Shown in pieces: positions 11,907-23,373 of a stretch of DNA of 64,000 nucleotides. The notes beneath the pieces are model-generated. The model was given only the letters and a program-made list of their open reading frames with translations, searched no databases and had not been told where the DNA came from. The position numbers were made by a program, and so were the translations under genes. The stretch is from Demequina litorisediminis (GTDB lineage Bacteria > Actinomycetota > Actinomycetes > Actinomycetales > Demequinaceae). Each line of letters starts with the position of its first letter. The stretch's first letter is position 1. The stretch spans positions 682,001-746,000 of the forward strand of contig NZ_BSUN01000001.1 in the NCBI RefSeq assembly GCF_030161615.1, read 5' to 3'.

Positions 11907-14325
11907 TTACTTCGCCGCGGCCGCGGCGGCCGTCGACTCGAGCTCACGACGCAGGCGCCGCGAGGTAGACATGTTGCGGAAGAAGGCGCTCACAAGGCCC
12001 CCGAGTCCGCGGAACAGGTGGCCGTTCACGATGCGCAGGATCTGCTCGACCATGGGCGTCGACACGGAGCCGTTCGTCATCTTGCCGATGGCGCGGAACG
12101 GCATGTTGTACAGGAAGTACAGGTTGAGGTCCGGCTTGCCCTTGCGCTCCGAACGGTCAATCAGCGAGCGCAGGATCTTCGCGGCAAGGCGAGCCAGCGG
12201 GCTCTTGGCCTCGTGCATGGCGCGCAGCGGGTCGTTGAGGCCGAGCACGTCCGAGGTCTCCACCGCCAGCGGGCGGCCGAGCAGGCGAGTGAACTCCTCG
12301 TCGCTCACGTGCTTCACGGCCGCGGCGGCGTAGGAGGGCGGCTCGGGGTCGGGGTCGAGGGCCCCACGCCGTCGACGTCGTGGGACGCGGCAAGCGGGTG
12401 GTCGACGCTCGAGGGGCCCACCAGGATTTCGTACTGGCCGCGCTCCGTGACCCACGCGTTCGTGGCAGCGTCGAAGTGCCGGAACGTGTGACGGTCGAAC
12501 GGAATGGTCACCCTGGCGGTCTCGCCAGGCTCGAGGTGCACCTTGCAGAAGCCCTTGAGCCTCGATCGCGGGACGAATCGCGCCGTCCGAGACGCGGCGC
12601 ACGTACAGGCTGCGCCACGTCGGCGGCGGGCACGTCACCCGTGTTGGTGACGGCGAAGGTCGCGCCCGCGTCCGTGACCGCGAGATCCGCGTAGCCGAAC
12701 GTCGTGTAGGCCTGAGCCCGAAGCCGAACGGGAAGCGCACGTCGACCCCGGCGGTCGCGTAGTACCGGTAGCCCACATACAGTCCCTCGCGGTACTCGGC
12801 GGACGTGCCGGTCGCGGGGAACGAGAAGGCGGTAGGGGTGTCCTCGAGCGCGTGCGGGTACGTCTCGGCAAGGCGACCCGACGGGCTTGCGGCGCCCGTC
12901 AGCAGGTCCACGATGCCCTCGGCACCCGCCTGGCCGCCCAGGTAGCCGTGGAGGACGGCGGCGGCGTTCTCGGCCCACGGCATCTCCACCACGGAGCCTG
13001 CCGACAGCACCACGACGATGCGATCGGTCACGTCGCGCAGGCGCGTCAGCAGGTCCAGGTTGTGCCGTGTGAAGGCGCAGGTGCTCGCGGTCCTTGCCCT
13101 CGGACTCGGCCACCTCGTCCAGCCCCAGGTACAGCAGCACCACGTCGGCACCCATCGCGGCATCGGCCGCCTGGGAGGCGAGTGCCTCATTGGCCGTGCC
13201 GTCGCGCTCGAAGCCGGGCGAGTACGAGACGACGTCGAGGCTCGAGGCACGCAGCGCCTCCAGCGGCGTCGACAGGCGCGTCGCATTCACGAGCGACGAA
13301 CCCGCGCCCTGGTAGCGGGGCGTCTCGGCGAAGTCGCCAATGACTGCGACCCTGGTCGCAGGGGCGAGCGGAAGGATGGCGCCCTCATTGCGCAGCAGCA
13401 CAGCCGTCTCGCGGGCCACGCGCCTGGCGAGCCTCGTGGTGGGCGTCGAGGTCGACCTCGCGGGCACGGCTGGCGTCCACCCAGGTGCCAAGGGCGCGCA
13501 GGCTCCTCGACGCGGGCGTCGAGGTCCTCCATCGACAACTCGTGGTGGTCGATCGCGTCGAGGATCGCGGGCACGGAGTCGAGTCCGGGCGAGGGCATCT
13601 CGAGTCCACCGCCGGCGCGGATGGCTGAGGGAGCGTCGTTGCCGCCGCCCCAGTCGGTGATGACGGCGCCGTCAAAGCCCCACTCGTCGCGCAGGATGTC
13701 GCTGAGCAGGTGAGTGTTCTCGTGAGCGTAGGTGCCGTTGACCTTGTTGTACGAGGACATGACCACGCGCGGGCTGGACTCGCGCACCACGATCTCGAAA
13801 CCGGTCAGGTAGATCTCGCGCAGGGTGCGCTCGTCCACCACGGAGTCGGAGGCCATGCGGCGCAGTTCCTGGCTGTTGGCGGCGAAGTGCTTGGGGCTTG
13901 CGGCGATGCCCTGCGACTGAATGCCACGGACGTAGCCCGCGGCGAGGTGGCCCGCAAGGTACGGGTCCTCGGAGAAGTACTCGAAGTTGCGGCCACACAG
14001 CGGCGAACGCTTGACGTTCAGGCCGGGGCCAAGGACCACGTCGACGCCCTGCGAGGCGGCCTCGGCGCCGAGCGCCTCGCCGATCTCCTCCGCGAGGGAC
14101 GGGTCCCAACCGTTGGCAACGGTGGCGGCCGTGGGGAAGCAGGTCGCCGGCTGCGAGGCGGCGATGCCGAGGTGGTCACCCGAGCCGGTCTGCTTACGCA
14201 ACCCGTGGGGACCATCGGCGAAGAACAACGACCGGATCCCGGCGTGCGGGAAAGCGCGCGACTGCCAGATGTTCTCGCCGCTCAGCAGGGCGGCCTTCTC
14301 GAGGACGGTCAGGCTCGTGAGACAT
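11907..14325 (-). CDS. GH3 glycoside hydrolase, first gene of the envelope-glycan operon (multiple indels)
   Basis: 803 aa after correction (net seven extra bases; sites near 14312, 13500, 13432, 13073, 12713 double, 12608, 12552, and a missing G near 12360); the total then divides by three. Classic GH3 order: N-terminal barrel with FADGPHGLRKQ, KHFAANSQE and the nucleophile in AVITDWGGGND; then the (alpha/beta)6 sandwich (TRVAVIGDFAETPRYQGAGS) and an FN3-like domain with the GLSYTTFGYADL motif. A further C-terminal 110 residues (KHVSDEEFTRLLGRPL onwards) occur in many actinobacterial GH3 beta-glucosidases. No signal peptide, so cytosolic. Role: hydrolysis of beta-linked oligosaccharides; substrate unknown. 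Confidence 0.85.
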
Positions 14326-14384
14326 GAGGTTCGCTCCAGACAGGGACCGGTCAGACGCTTGTGGCGTCGAGGAAGAGGAGGGTG

Positions 14385-14428
14385 GCGGTGCCGGGCCGGC
14401 GGGAGGGGTGATGCCGGCCCGGCACCGC
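14385..14428 (-). terminator. 16-bp perfect hairpin terminator after membrane GH3
   Basis: Arms 14385-14400 and 14413-14428 (GCGGTGCCGGGCCGGC facing its complement) around a 12-base loop, nine bases beyond the stop of the GH3 gene at 14437. Separates it from the next GH3 operon. Confidence 0.7.
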
Positions 14429-14436
14429 ACAGGGGG

Positions 14437-17400
14437 TTACGCGGTGGCGTCCGCCTCGGGCGCGGCCGCGGGGGCCTTGCCACTGTGGCGACGGACGCGC
14501 ACGACCATCCAGGCGATGGTGCCCGCGAGGCCAAGGCCGATCGCGACCGACGCGGCGATCTGGATGACAACCCAGGTCGGCGGCGTGTAGTCGACGGTCG
14601 CGCCCGGCGCGAGGCCGTTCATCGCGTTGGAGTTGGCCACCGTGTAGAGGATGTTGTGCGTGGCTTCACGGATGTCCGTCACGGCCTTCGCCGACGAGGT
14701 GTCGCCGAAGGACTTGGACGGCTGGAACGTCAGCGTGAGGTCCGTGCCCGCGCTGATCCCCTGGTTGGGGTTCATGTACGGGTACAGGTTGAAGTCGGAG
14801 ATCGCGAAGCCCTCGAAGCCCCACTCTCCACGCAGCACGTTCGTCATGAGCGCCTCGGAGCCGCCGGCCCACGTGGCGCCGATGCGGTTGAACGAGCTCA
14901 TCATGCCGCCGAGGCCCACCGTGGTGGTCGCGGTGTTGCCCTCGTCATCGGCGAGGTAAGTGACCTCCATCGAGACGTCCTTGACGGTCATCTCGAAGGG
15001 CTTCAGGTACAGGCTCGCGGATCGCCTGCTCGTTGGCGAAGGTCGCGATGCCGTTGTTGACGCGGTTGGTCTCCTGCTCGTTCATCGCGAAGTGCTTGAC
15101 CGTGACGTACACGCCCTTGGACGCCACACCGTTGGACACCGAGGTGGCCATGGCGCCCGAGAGCAGCGGGTCCTCCGAGTAGTACTCGAACGAGCGACCC
15201 TCGAAGGGCGAACGGTGCAGGTTGACCGCGGGGGCGTACCAGCCGTTGATGCCCTTGAGCAGTGCCTCGTTGCCGAGCATCTCACCCATCGCGGCGCCAA
15301 GGCTCCACGTCCCACGTCTGCGCGATGAGAACCTCGGAGGGGTAGGCCACGCCGTTGATCGACGAGTTGATGAAGGACGAGAAGCCCGCGGGGCCGTCCG
15401 GCTCCAGGGTCTGGGGCTTGCCGATCGAACCGATCGGGGCCGTCTGGTAGGCGCCGTTGAGCAGCACGTCGGTCATGTCACCCACGGTGAGCGAGTCAAG
15501 AAGGCTCGTCCCACGCGGGGTCGTCCTTCTCCAGGCCGCGCATGTCGATCAGCGACAGGTCGGTGTCGGCACCGGTGGTGGGCATGTCGCCCTCGAAGCC
15601 CTCGGCGGCCGCGTCGTAGTCCCAGGCCTCGAAGCCCTCGACGGTCGCGTCGGAGGCGACGAAGTCGTCACCCTCGGGAGCGGTCGGGAAGGTACCGGCG
15701 AAGTCGGCACGCGACATCATCTGCACGGTGCCGTCGGCGCCGTCCGCGCTCGCCTGAGCCGAGACGTCGTCGAACTGGTTGGTCGCGGCGACCTCGTCGG
15801 TGCTACGGGGGTTCGACTCGTCGTAGACAACCGTCTCCGCCACCGTGTAGGCGATGGGCTCGATGCCGGCGGGGGTGGTGTGCGAGTCCGACTGGATGCG
15901 GATCTCGTAGTCGCCCTGCTCGAGCACGTAGGCGCCGGCCTCCTGGTAGTCGTAGGACGCCATGTCCTCGACCTTGAAGCTCAGCGTCACGGTCTCCGAG
16001 GCGCCGGGCTCGATGGTGCCGGTCTTCACGAAGTCGGTGAGGACAACCTCGGCCTTCTCGATGCCACCGGTGTAGTAGGGGGCGTTGACGTAGACCTGAA
16101 CGACATCCTTACCCGCCACGTCACCGGTGTTGGTGACGGTGACGTCGACGGAGATCTCGCCGTCAACGTCTCCGAGCCTGCGAGCCGGCGATCTCCCACG
16201 CGAAGTCCGTGTAGGACAGGCCGTAGCCGAAGGGGTACACCACGGCCTGGTCGTAGTCGATGAAACCCTCGACTGCGGCGGTCTCGTAGTAGCGGTAGCC
16301 CAGGTAGATGCCCTCGGCGTAGTTCACGAACGGCGCCTCCGAGGTGACGGTGGCGTTCGAGGTCGCGGACTCGGTCGCGGAGACCGGGTAGGCTCGCCTC
16401 GATGTTCTCGTAGATGTTGCTGCCGAAGTTGACCCAGGTGGGGTCGGCGGTGAAGTCACGCGACCACACGTCAACGGTGTGACCCGAAGGGTTCACCGCA
16501 CCGGACATGATGTTGCCCAGTCCGTTGAACGCGGTGGCGCCGGGCGAACCGGCCAGCAGGATCGCGTCCACGCCTGCATCGTCCTGAAGGCTCACCGAGC
16601 TCGAGGGTGGTCGAGGCGTTCACGACGACCACGACGGTCTCGAAGGCTCTCCTTGGCGAGCGCGATCAGCGCCTTCTCATCCTGGTTGAGCTCGAGCCTG
16701 GTGCTCGCCCTCCTGGGCGCGGGGGTCGATGTTCTCGGAGTTCGGGATGTCGAGCATGTCCTGCGCGAGGTCACCGCCCTCACCGCCGGGACGGCCGATG
16801 AAGATCACGCCCGCGTCGCCGTACTCGGCGAACGACGACTCGTGCGCCTCGTACTGATCGATGGGCAGGCTCGCCGATCGTGTAGGTCGAGTCCATCGGG
16901 AGGTCCATCTCGATGTGGCCGCGCTTGTTCTCCTGCGCGTAGGCATCGATGGCCTGGTACATCTCGTCGTTGATCGAGAAGCCTGCGTTCTCGAGGCCGG
17001 TGCGCGCGTTGACGGCCGTGTTGGTGTCGACCGAGCCGGAGCCCGAGCCACCGAACACGGGGTCAGCCGCGGCGCGGCCCAGCATGGTCGCCTGCGAGGA
17101 CGAGTCGAGCGGGAGAGCATCGCCCTCGTTCTTCGCCAGGACGATGCCGCCGTCGCCGATCTCCGAGACGAGGTCGCGCGCGGCGACGTCGCTCGTCGAT
17201 GTCCGAGTACTCCGACTCGTAGTAATCGGTGTCCCAGCCCTCCGACTCCTCGGAGTTGGTGAACGTGTAGGTGCCCGAGCCGAACTGCGAGGCGACCCAG
17301 CCGCCCGCGATCACCAGCGCCATGTTCGCCACGATCAGCAGGATCGTGATGAACGCGACGACGGGAATCCAGATCGTCAGGAATTTCTTGTTGGACATCG

Positions 17401-17443
17401 GCGCCTTGACGGCTGCCGAGTCCTTGGACGCTCGTGCGTTCAC
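14437..17443 (-). CDS. circularly permuted, membrane-anchored GH3 enzyme (ten frameshifts)
   Basis: 998 aa after removing ten inserted bases (near 17192, 16869, 16694, 16645, 16596, 16391, 16179, 15503, 15301, 15012). Start GTG 17443 with AAGGAGA upstream. Order of domains is reversed from normal GH3: an N-terminal transmembrane helix (WIPVVAFITILLIVANMALV), then the sandwich domain (DGGIVLAKNEGDALPL), then FN3-like (PFGYGLSYTDFAW), and only then the catalytic barrel (LLNGAYQTAPIG, EPDGPAG, KHFAMNEQE, nucleophile in FAISDFNLYPYMN). A second helix (VVIQIAASVAIGLGLAGTIA) closes the protein. It is probably held outside the membrane by both ends. Permuted GH3s are known in bifidobacteria and relatives; substrate unknown. 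Confidence 0.85.
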
Positions 17444-17518
17444 GTCGGGTCTCCTTCGGTGAGGTGAGGCATGGCGGGCGGATAGAAAGGAAGTCTGAGG
17501 GGCCGCGGCGGGGCCTGC

Positions 17519-17572
17519 CCGGGGATGTCTTTCCCCGGCTGCGCTGCCCGCCCGGCCGCAGGGGCCGGGCGG
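17519..17572 (-). terminator. tandem hairpins after small lipoprotein gene
   Basis: Two stems in series: CCGGGGA/TCCCCGG (17519-17538) and CCGCCCGGCC/GGCCGGGCGG (17548-17572). They lie in the 152-bp gap between the lipoprotein stop (17596) and the permuted GH3 start (17443). Confidence 0.6.
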
Positions 17573-17595
17573 ACGCGCCGCGAATCAGGTCAGGA

Positions 17596-18015
17596 TTACT
17601 CCGCGACCTCGGTGATGGTGCCGTCCTGGTCAATCTGCCAGGTCTGGCCGGTCGCGGCCGAGACGGCCTCGATCACGTAGTTGCCGCCGTCGATGTTGAC
17701 CGTGCCGGTGACGCGCTCAGCGGCGTCGGTGGGCACGAACGGCATGACCATGAGGCCGTACTTCACGGTGGGCGAGTCCACGTCGCTGGCGAGCATGACC
17801 TGCGCCCAGTCGTCGTCGGCAAGCGCCTCGTCCACGGCCGCCTTCGCGGTCTCGAGGTCCGTGGCGACGTCGACGGCAGCCTCCTGCGAGACCTCGGTCT
17901 CGGCGCCGGTGGTGGCGTCGGCGTCACTGTCGCTCGAGCATGCGGTCAGGCCGAAGGCTCCGGTGGCGGCGATCAGGACGGCGAGGCCGCCAGCCCGCAT
18001 CTTCTTGGTGTTCAT
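17596..18015 (-). CDS. small secreted lipoprotein
   Basis: 139 aa. Start ATG 18015 follows AAGGAG. Residues 1-24 form a signal ending in the lipobox LTAC; a low-complexity acidic linker (SSDSDADATTGAETEVSQEA) leads to an alpha/beta domain of about 90 residues ending in TGQTWQIDQDGTITEV. I do not recognise the family. It stands between two GH3 genes, each with its own terminator, so it is expressed alone but presumably in the same surface process. No frameshift. Confidence 0.7.
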   Translation of the reverse strand: MNTKKMRAGGLAVLIAATGAFGLTACSSDSDADATTGAETEVSQEAAVDVATDLETAKAAVDEALADDDWAQVMLASDVDSPTVKYGLMVMPFVPTDAAERVTGTVNIDGGNYVIEAVSAATGQTWQIDQDGTITEVAE

Positions 18016-18069
18016 CTCTGCTCCTTGGGTGAGGGTGTCCCACACGTCTCAGCGTGGAACGGGTGGTGC

Positions 18070-18106
18070 GGACGTGGCCGAGAATCTCAGATCCTCGGCC
18101 ACGTCC
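18070..18106 (-). terminator. 13-bp perfect hairpin after lipoprotein GH3
   Basis: GGACGTGGCCGAG (18070-18082) faces CTCGGCCACGTCC (18094-18106), loop of 11, about 15 bases beyond the stop of the GH3 gene ending at 18122. Confidence 0.7.
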
Positions 18107-18121
18107 GTGACCGGATGCTGG

Positions 18122-20515
18122 TTACTCGGAGATCACTCCGGAGTAGTTGAGGCCGAAGCCGTAGTCGTAGGCGTTGCCGTCAGCGTCGGTGTACGGGGTG
18201 ACGTCCTTGGGCACGTCCTCCTGGCTCGCCTCGACCGTGTCCATGTCCGCGGGGAACTGGATGGGCAGACGGCCCGCGGGCTCGGAGCCGCCAGTGACAA
18301 CCTCGACCAGGGCCTGGTCGCTGATGCCGAAGCCGACCAGGATCGCGTCGGCGTCAGCCTCGAATTCGGCGGGGATGACCGGGTTCGTCGCCTTGAGGCC
18401 CACGACCACCGGGATGTCCTTGCCGGACGCCTCGACGGCGTCGACCGCACGCTCGAAGGCGTCAAGGTCGGCCTCGTTGGAGGCGGTCACCGAGTTGCCG
18501 AAGTACGAACGGTTCTCCTGGGTGCCATCCTCGAGGATGTCGCCCGAGATGGAGGTCTTGCGGACGTTGTCGCCGTCAGCGGTGTACTCGCGGTACTGCA
18601 GGGCGAGCGGGTAGTAGGCTGTCCGACTCGGCGTCGTAGCCCGAGTTGCCGAACACCGCACCGGTGGTGGGGCTGTCCATGCCCACGAGGACCAGGTCCA
18701 CGTTGGACAGGTCGGGCGTGGTGTAGGAGACGACCTTGCCGTCTTCGTCCAGGCTCGACCTCGTCGGTCACCACCTCACCGAAGAACTGGGCAGCGACGT
18801 CAAGGTCGATGCTCGGTCCCTGGGTGTAGGCGGGGTCACCGAAGAGGCTCGGCAGGCCGTTGTCGCTCGACTGCGGGATGTAGACGGTCTTGTCCGAGTA
18901 GTCGGTGTCGGCGGAGATGATGCCGTCCGAGTTCTTCAGCATGACGACCGAGGCGAGCGCGCGGCGTAGCCGGCCTCCACCTTGTCCTCGCTGGCCAGGA
19001 CCGATGCGGACTCCTCGGGGTCGAGGAAGGCGCTCTCGTACAGGCCGGCCTGGAAGGCTCATGTTGAGGATGCGAGCGCCGGACTCCTGGAAACGCGTCT
19101 CAGCGTCGACTTCCTGGTCGCCAGCCTCGAACTGCTCCTGCCACAGGTCGGCCGCCTCGAGGATGTAGGTCGCGTCGTTGACGCCACCGAACATGTCGTG
19201 GCCCGTACCCAGCACCTTGACGTAGCGCTCGGCGGGGGTCAGGTCCTCGGCGCCCCACGCGGTCGCGATGAACGCGCCCTCGTCGTTCGCTCCGGTCATG
19301 ACGCCCCAGTCGGTGACGACCACGCCGCCGAAGGAGTTGTCGTCACGCAGGAGCGACATCTGGCCCGAGTCGTACGCGGAACCCATGCGGTCCTCGAACA
19401 GCGGCTCGCCGTCAGCGTCGAGCGAGATCGAGTACGACGTCATGACCGAGGCGGCGTCGAGCGCACCCTGGAAGACCGAGACGTGCTCGTCGAGGTTGTC
19501 ACCGGGGTACACGCGGTACTTGCCGGCGTCGGTGTGCGACTCACGGCCGCCCTCGCCTGCGCCGTCGCCGGCCCAGTGCTTGATCATGGCGTTGACGGAC
19601 TCGGGGCCCCACTCGGCCTCGCCCTCGGAACCCTGGAAGCCGTCGACGTAGGCGCCTGCGAGGCTCGGCCGCCTGAGCGGCGTCCTCACCGAACGTGCCG
19701 CCCACACGCAGCCAACGGGGGTCGGTTGCGAGGTCGATCTGGGGGCTGAGGGCCGTGGTGATGCCGAGCGCACGGTACTCGGCCGAAGCCATCTCACCGA
19801 ACTGCTTGGTGAAGGCCGCGTCGAACGTGGCCGCGAGACCAAGGTTCGAAGGCCAGCGCGAGATGTCGGCACCATCGGCGTTGTAGACGCCTCCGGTGGC
19901 CGCCTCGGAGCGGGGGTCGGACGCGAAGTTGACCGGCACGTAGGGGGTGTCCTCGGTCGCGAGGGTCTCCACGAAGGCCTGCATCTCGTTGACCCACGGA
20001 ACGGTGACCTCGGCGTCCGAGCCGGCGGCGTTCAGCACGGCGCGCAGGTTCGAGTTCTCGAGGTACTCCTTCTGGGCGTCGGTGAAGCCGTCAGCGGGGG
20101 TGCGCTCGTGCGAGTGAAGAGCATGAGGCCCGCAACCTGCTCGATTGACATCTGCGAGGCGAGGTCGGCGGCGCGGACCTCGGAGTCCTCGCGCCAGTCT
20201 TCCCACGTGTCGAGTTCGCCGTTGCCGTTCATGTCCTTGAACGCGTAGGTGGCGCCGTCGATCTCCTCTTCGAGCAGCGTCACGCCGCCCTCCGCGGAGT
20301 ACGACAGCTCGGGGCCCTCACCGGGGTTGGTGACGACCACGAAGTCGGTGGTGCCGTCCGTGACCTCGGACGTGGTGTAGGCTGCCCTCGGCGACGGGGG
20401 TGTCGCTGGCGCTGGTCTCGGGCGCCGGGTCGTCGGCGTCACCGGAGCAGCCGGCGACGGCGAGCGCGAAGATGCCAAAGAATGCCGTGGAGCGTGCGAT
20501 ACGTGATGCCCTCAT
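18122..20515 (-). CDS. secreted GH3 lipoprotein, beta-glucosidase/exo-glucanase-like (multiple indels)
   Basis: 796 aa after correction of seven sites (near 20388, 20113, 19661, 19057, 18962, 18752, 18619). Start ATG 20515 follows AGGAGG. Residues 1-24 are a lipoprotein signal (FGIFALAVAGC). A short N-terminal domain (YTTSEVTDGTTDFVVV) and an EF-hand-like MNGNGELDTWEDW precede the GH3 barrel: DLATDPRWLRVGGTFGED, AMIKHWAGDGAGEGGRESH and the nucleophile in VVVTDWGVMTG. The sandwich domain follows (ALASVVMLKNSDGII, VVVGLKATNPVIP, GRLPIQFP). Normal, unpermuted order, unlike the neighbour at 14437. Acts on the cell surface; substrate not determinable. Confidence 0.85.
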
Positions 20516-20670
20516 CAGAGCGTCACCTCCTGGGTGTGGATCATGCTGCTTCTCCTCCTTGAGTCGCTGGCGCTGCCCTCAGCGGGCACCGCAGATCTGA
20601 CGTCGTCAGGCCCGCACCGCGCGAGCCCCGCATCCTCACCGTCCACGTCCCGGGGGGCGTCAATGCCGAG

Positions 20671-20828
20671 GTGACCTCGCTGTGACCTGACGCGGGTGGA
20701 AAGGATGTGTCTCGAGTGAAACAAGGAGGTTGCCTGCCCGTGATCTCGCGGACACAACCTGTCGCTCAAGGCGCACGATCTGTTGCCGGCGTGACCTCAG
20801 CGTGACCGACCGTGACCGTTCCGTGACC
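20671..20828. promoter_or_regulatory. phased GTGACC direct repeats
   Basis: GTGACC starts at 20671 and 20682, then at 20791, 20802, 20812 and 20823: steps of 11, 11, 10 and 11 bases, one helical turn each. This is the layout bound by winged-helix response regulators (PhoP, MtrA, AfsR type). The regulator is not identified. Confidence 0.45.
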
Positions 20829-20840
20829 TACCAGCGGTCA

Positions 20841-20855
20841 GCAAAACGTTTCGAT
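20841..20855. promoter_or_regulatory. LacI-type operator candidate
   Basis: GCAAAACGTTTCGAT, centred on AACGTT, matches LacI-family operator form. A similar site lies at 39112-39128. It is 326 bp from the GH3 start, so the target promoter is uncertain. Confidence 0.35.
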
Positions 20856-20870
20856 AGCAGGGGCGATGCC

Positions 20871-21742
20871 TCAGGCGCGGCGCACGTGTAGGTCGCCCGC
20901 GAGCACCTCATGCACTCCGTCGCGGCCCGCCACCAGGAGTGCCCCCGCGTGCGACAGACCCGTGACGCGTCCCGTGACCGCGGTCCCGCCAGGCTGTTCG
21001 ACCGAGACATCCCAGCCGATGGATGCGCATGCCGCTTCCACCGCACCGTGCACCCGCGGGAACTCGGCGTCGAGCCCCACATCGCGAGAGCATCGGTGAG
21101 GTGAGCCGTCAGAGACCTCATGAGAGCCACCCGGTCGAGCGACGCGGCACCGAGCGTCGCGAGCGACGCGGCGTGGGGCACCGGCAGTTCGGCGGCAGAC
21201 TGCGACACGTTGATGCCGATGCCTGCCACCACGGCCGCCCCGGCATCGGCCTGTGCGGACCCGGGCACCACTTCGCACAAAATGCCGACGACCTTGCGCC
21301 AGCGTCCCCAACCGGGGATGGCCTTCGCACCGGCCTCAACCACCACATCGTTCGGCCACTTCAGATACGCACCCACGCCGGCGTCGCGCAAGGCGCGCAC
21401 CGTCGCTAGGCCCACGACGAGCGGCGCCCAGCCCAGCGTATCGGCCGCCACGGCGGGACGCAGCAGGAAGGACACGGTCAAAGCGGCGCCCTGAGGCGTG
21501 GCCCACGACCGTCCGGCACGGCCGCGGCCGGCGGTCTGATGGTCGGCGACCATCGCCGCCAATGCCGGCCACTCCTCGGGCGCGCGGGAGGCCGCAGCGA
21601 GCAGGGCCGTGTTGGTCGACGGTGACGCCGCCACCACCTCAAGCCGCCTCAGTTGGCGTCCCTCCCCCACGATGCCCGCGAGCGCATCGGCCGTCAGTGG
21701 TGCACGGGAGGCGGCGACGGCTGAGGGCGACTCGGGGTTCAC
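20871..21742 (-). CDS. birA: biotin--[acetyl-CoA-carboxylase] ligase
   Basis: 290 aa after restoring one G (run near 21084 reads G4, needs G5: AMWGLDAEFPRVH). BirA motifs: SPSTNTALLAAA, the ATP/biotin loop TAGRGRAGRSWATPQGAAL, the WPNDVVV motif (YLKWPNDVVV) and GIGINVSQ; the C-terminal SH3-like domain is GTAVTGRVTGLSHAGALLV. No N-terminal helix-turn-helix, so it is a monofunctional ligase. It biotinylates the BCCP lysine (encoded here at 47806-49584) and is divergent, 38 bp from the carboxylase beta-subunit gene, consistent with shared physiology. Confidence 0.9.
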
Positions 21743-21780
21743 GCGGCTAGGCTATCCGTCAGCCAAGTCAAGGGAGAACC

Positions 21781-23373
21781 GTGTCCGAACCCCGTCCGAC
21801 CGCGACCACCGCGGGCGCCCTCGAGGCCCTGCGCGGCAAGATCGACGAAGCCGTCGCGAGCCACGAGGCCGTCGCCGCCGAGAAGCAGCATGCGCGCGGC
21901 AAGAAGACCGCGCGCGAGCGCATCGCTCAGGCTCCTTGACGAGGGCGCTTTGTCGAGCTCGATGCGCTCGCCAGGCACCGCAGCCGCAACTTCGGCCTCG
22001 ACAAGAACCGCCCGTACGGGGACGGTGTCGTGACGGGCTACGGCACCATCGACGGACGCCAGGTCGCGGTGTTCAGCCAGGACTTCACGATCTTTGGCGG
22101 CTCGCTCGGCGAGGTGCACGGCCAGAAGATCACGAAGGTGCAGGACTTCGCGCTGCGCACGGGCGTGCCGCTCATCGGCATCTCCGACGGCGGCGGGGCT
22201 CGCATTCAGGAAGGCGTCGCGGCGCTGACCCAGTTCGCCGAGATGTTCCGCCGCAACGTGGCCGCCTCGGGCGTCATCCCGCAGATCTCCCTCATCCTGG
22301 GACCAAGCGCCGGCGGCGCGGTCTACTCCCCTGCTCTCACCGACTTCATCGTGATGGCGGACGGCACCAGCCAGATGTTCATCACCGGCCCGGACGTTAT
22401 CAAGTCCGTCACCGGCGAGGAGGTGACGTTCGAGGAGCCTCGGCGGCGGTCACACGCACAACGCGAAGTCCGGCGTCGCGCACTACCTTGCGCAGGACGA
22501 GGACGACGCGATCGAGTACGTCCAGCACCTCATTCAGTACCTGCCGCAGAACAACCTCACCGACGCGCCCGGGTGGGACGCCGAGGCCGACCTGGAGCCT
22601 GACGGACGAGGACCTCGCGCTCGACCAGGCTCATCCCCGACTCGCCGAACCAGCCGTACGACATGAAGACGGTGGTCGAAACCGTCCTCGACGACGGCGA
22701 ACTGTTCGAGATCCAGCCCCTGTTCGCGCCCAACGTCCTCACGGGCTTTGGCCACCTCGAGGGCCAGTCGGTGGGCATCGTCGCGAACCAGCCCCAGTCG
22801 ATGGCAGGCACGCTCGACATCAACGCGTCCGAGAAGGCGGCGCGGTTCGTGCGCACCTGCGACGCGTTCAACATCCCCGTGCTGACCTTCGTGGACGTGC
22901 CGGGCTTCCTGCCCGGCGTGGACCAGGAGCACCAGGGCATCATTCGCCGTGGCGCGAAGGCGATCTACGCCTATGCCGAGGCCACGGTGCCGCTCGTCAC
23001 TGTCATCACGCGCAAGGCCTACGGCGGCGCGTACATCGTGATGGCGTCCAAGCAGGCTGGGGCCGACGTGAACCTCGCATGGCCTACGGCCCAGATCGCG
23101 GTCATGGGCTCCGGCGGCGCCGTGAACATCCTCCAGCGCCGCGCGCTCGCCAAGGTGGCCGACGAGGGCGGCGACGTCGAGGCGGAGCGCGCCAGGCTCA
23201 CCGCCGAGTACGAGGACGAGATCGTCAACCCCTACGACGCCGCCGACCGTGGCTACGTGGACGCGGTCATCGAGCCCCACGAGACGCGCGAGCAGATCAC
23301 GCGCGCGCTGCGTGCCCTGCGCACCAAGCGGGCCGCACTTCCGCCCAAGAAGCACGGGAACATCCCGCTGTGA
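21781..23373 (+). CDS. acyl-CoA carboxylase beta subunit (carboxyltransferase), propionyl-CoA type (indels)
   Basis: 529 aa after correction (extra bases near 21930, 22439, 22594, 22621; a missing T near 21953). GTG start, 38 bp from birA. Motifs: [20 protein letters not shown], the oxyanion loops [13 protein letters not shown] and [20 protein letters not shown], and in the C-half [20 protein letters not shown] and [10 protein letters not shown]. It transfers CO2 from carboxybiotin to acetyl- or propionyl-CoA in fatty-acid or methylmalonyl-CoA synthesis. The next gene encodes the epsilon subunit (four-base overlap), and the biotinylated alpha subunit is at 47.8 kb. Confidence 0.92.

Larger units (their letters stand above)
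20516..20870. other. GH3 upstream region, 355 bp, no gene
   Basis: Between the secreted GH3 start and the end of birA, both on the minus strand. It contains six GTGACC words in two phased clusters (20671-20687 and 20791-20828) and an AAACGTTT-centred palindrome at 20841-20855. No coding frame here is convincing. Confidence 0.6.

Noticed and set aside
12541-12560. GAGCCT followed by GGCGAG near 12520-12540 as another inserted base
   Set aside because: Here the reading HLEPGETARV is the conserved FN3-like motif, so this GAGCCT is genuine; not every AGCCT is an error.
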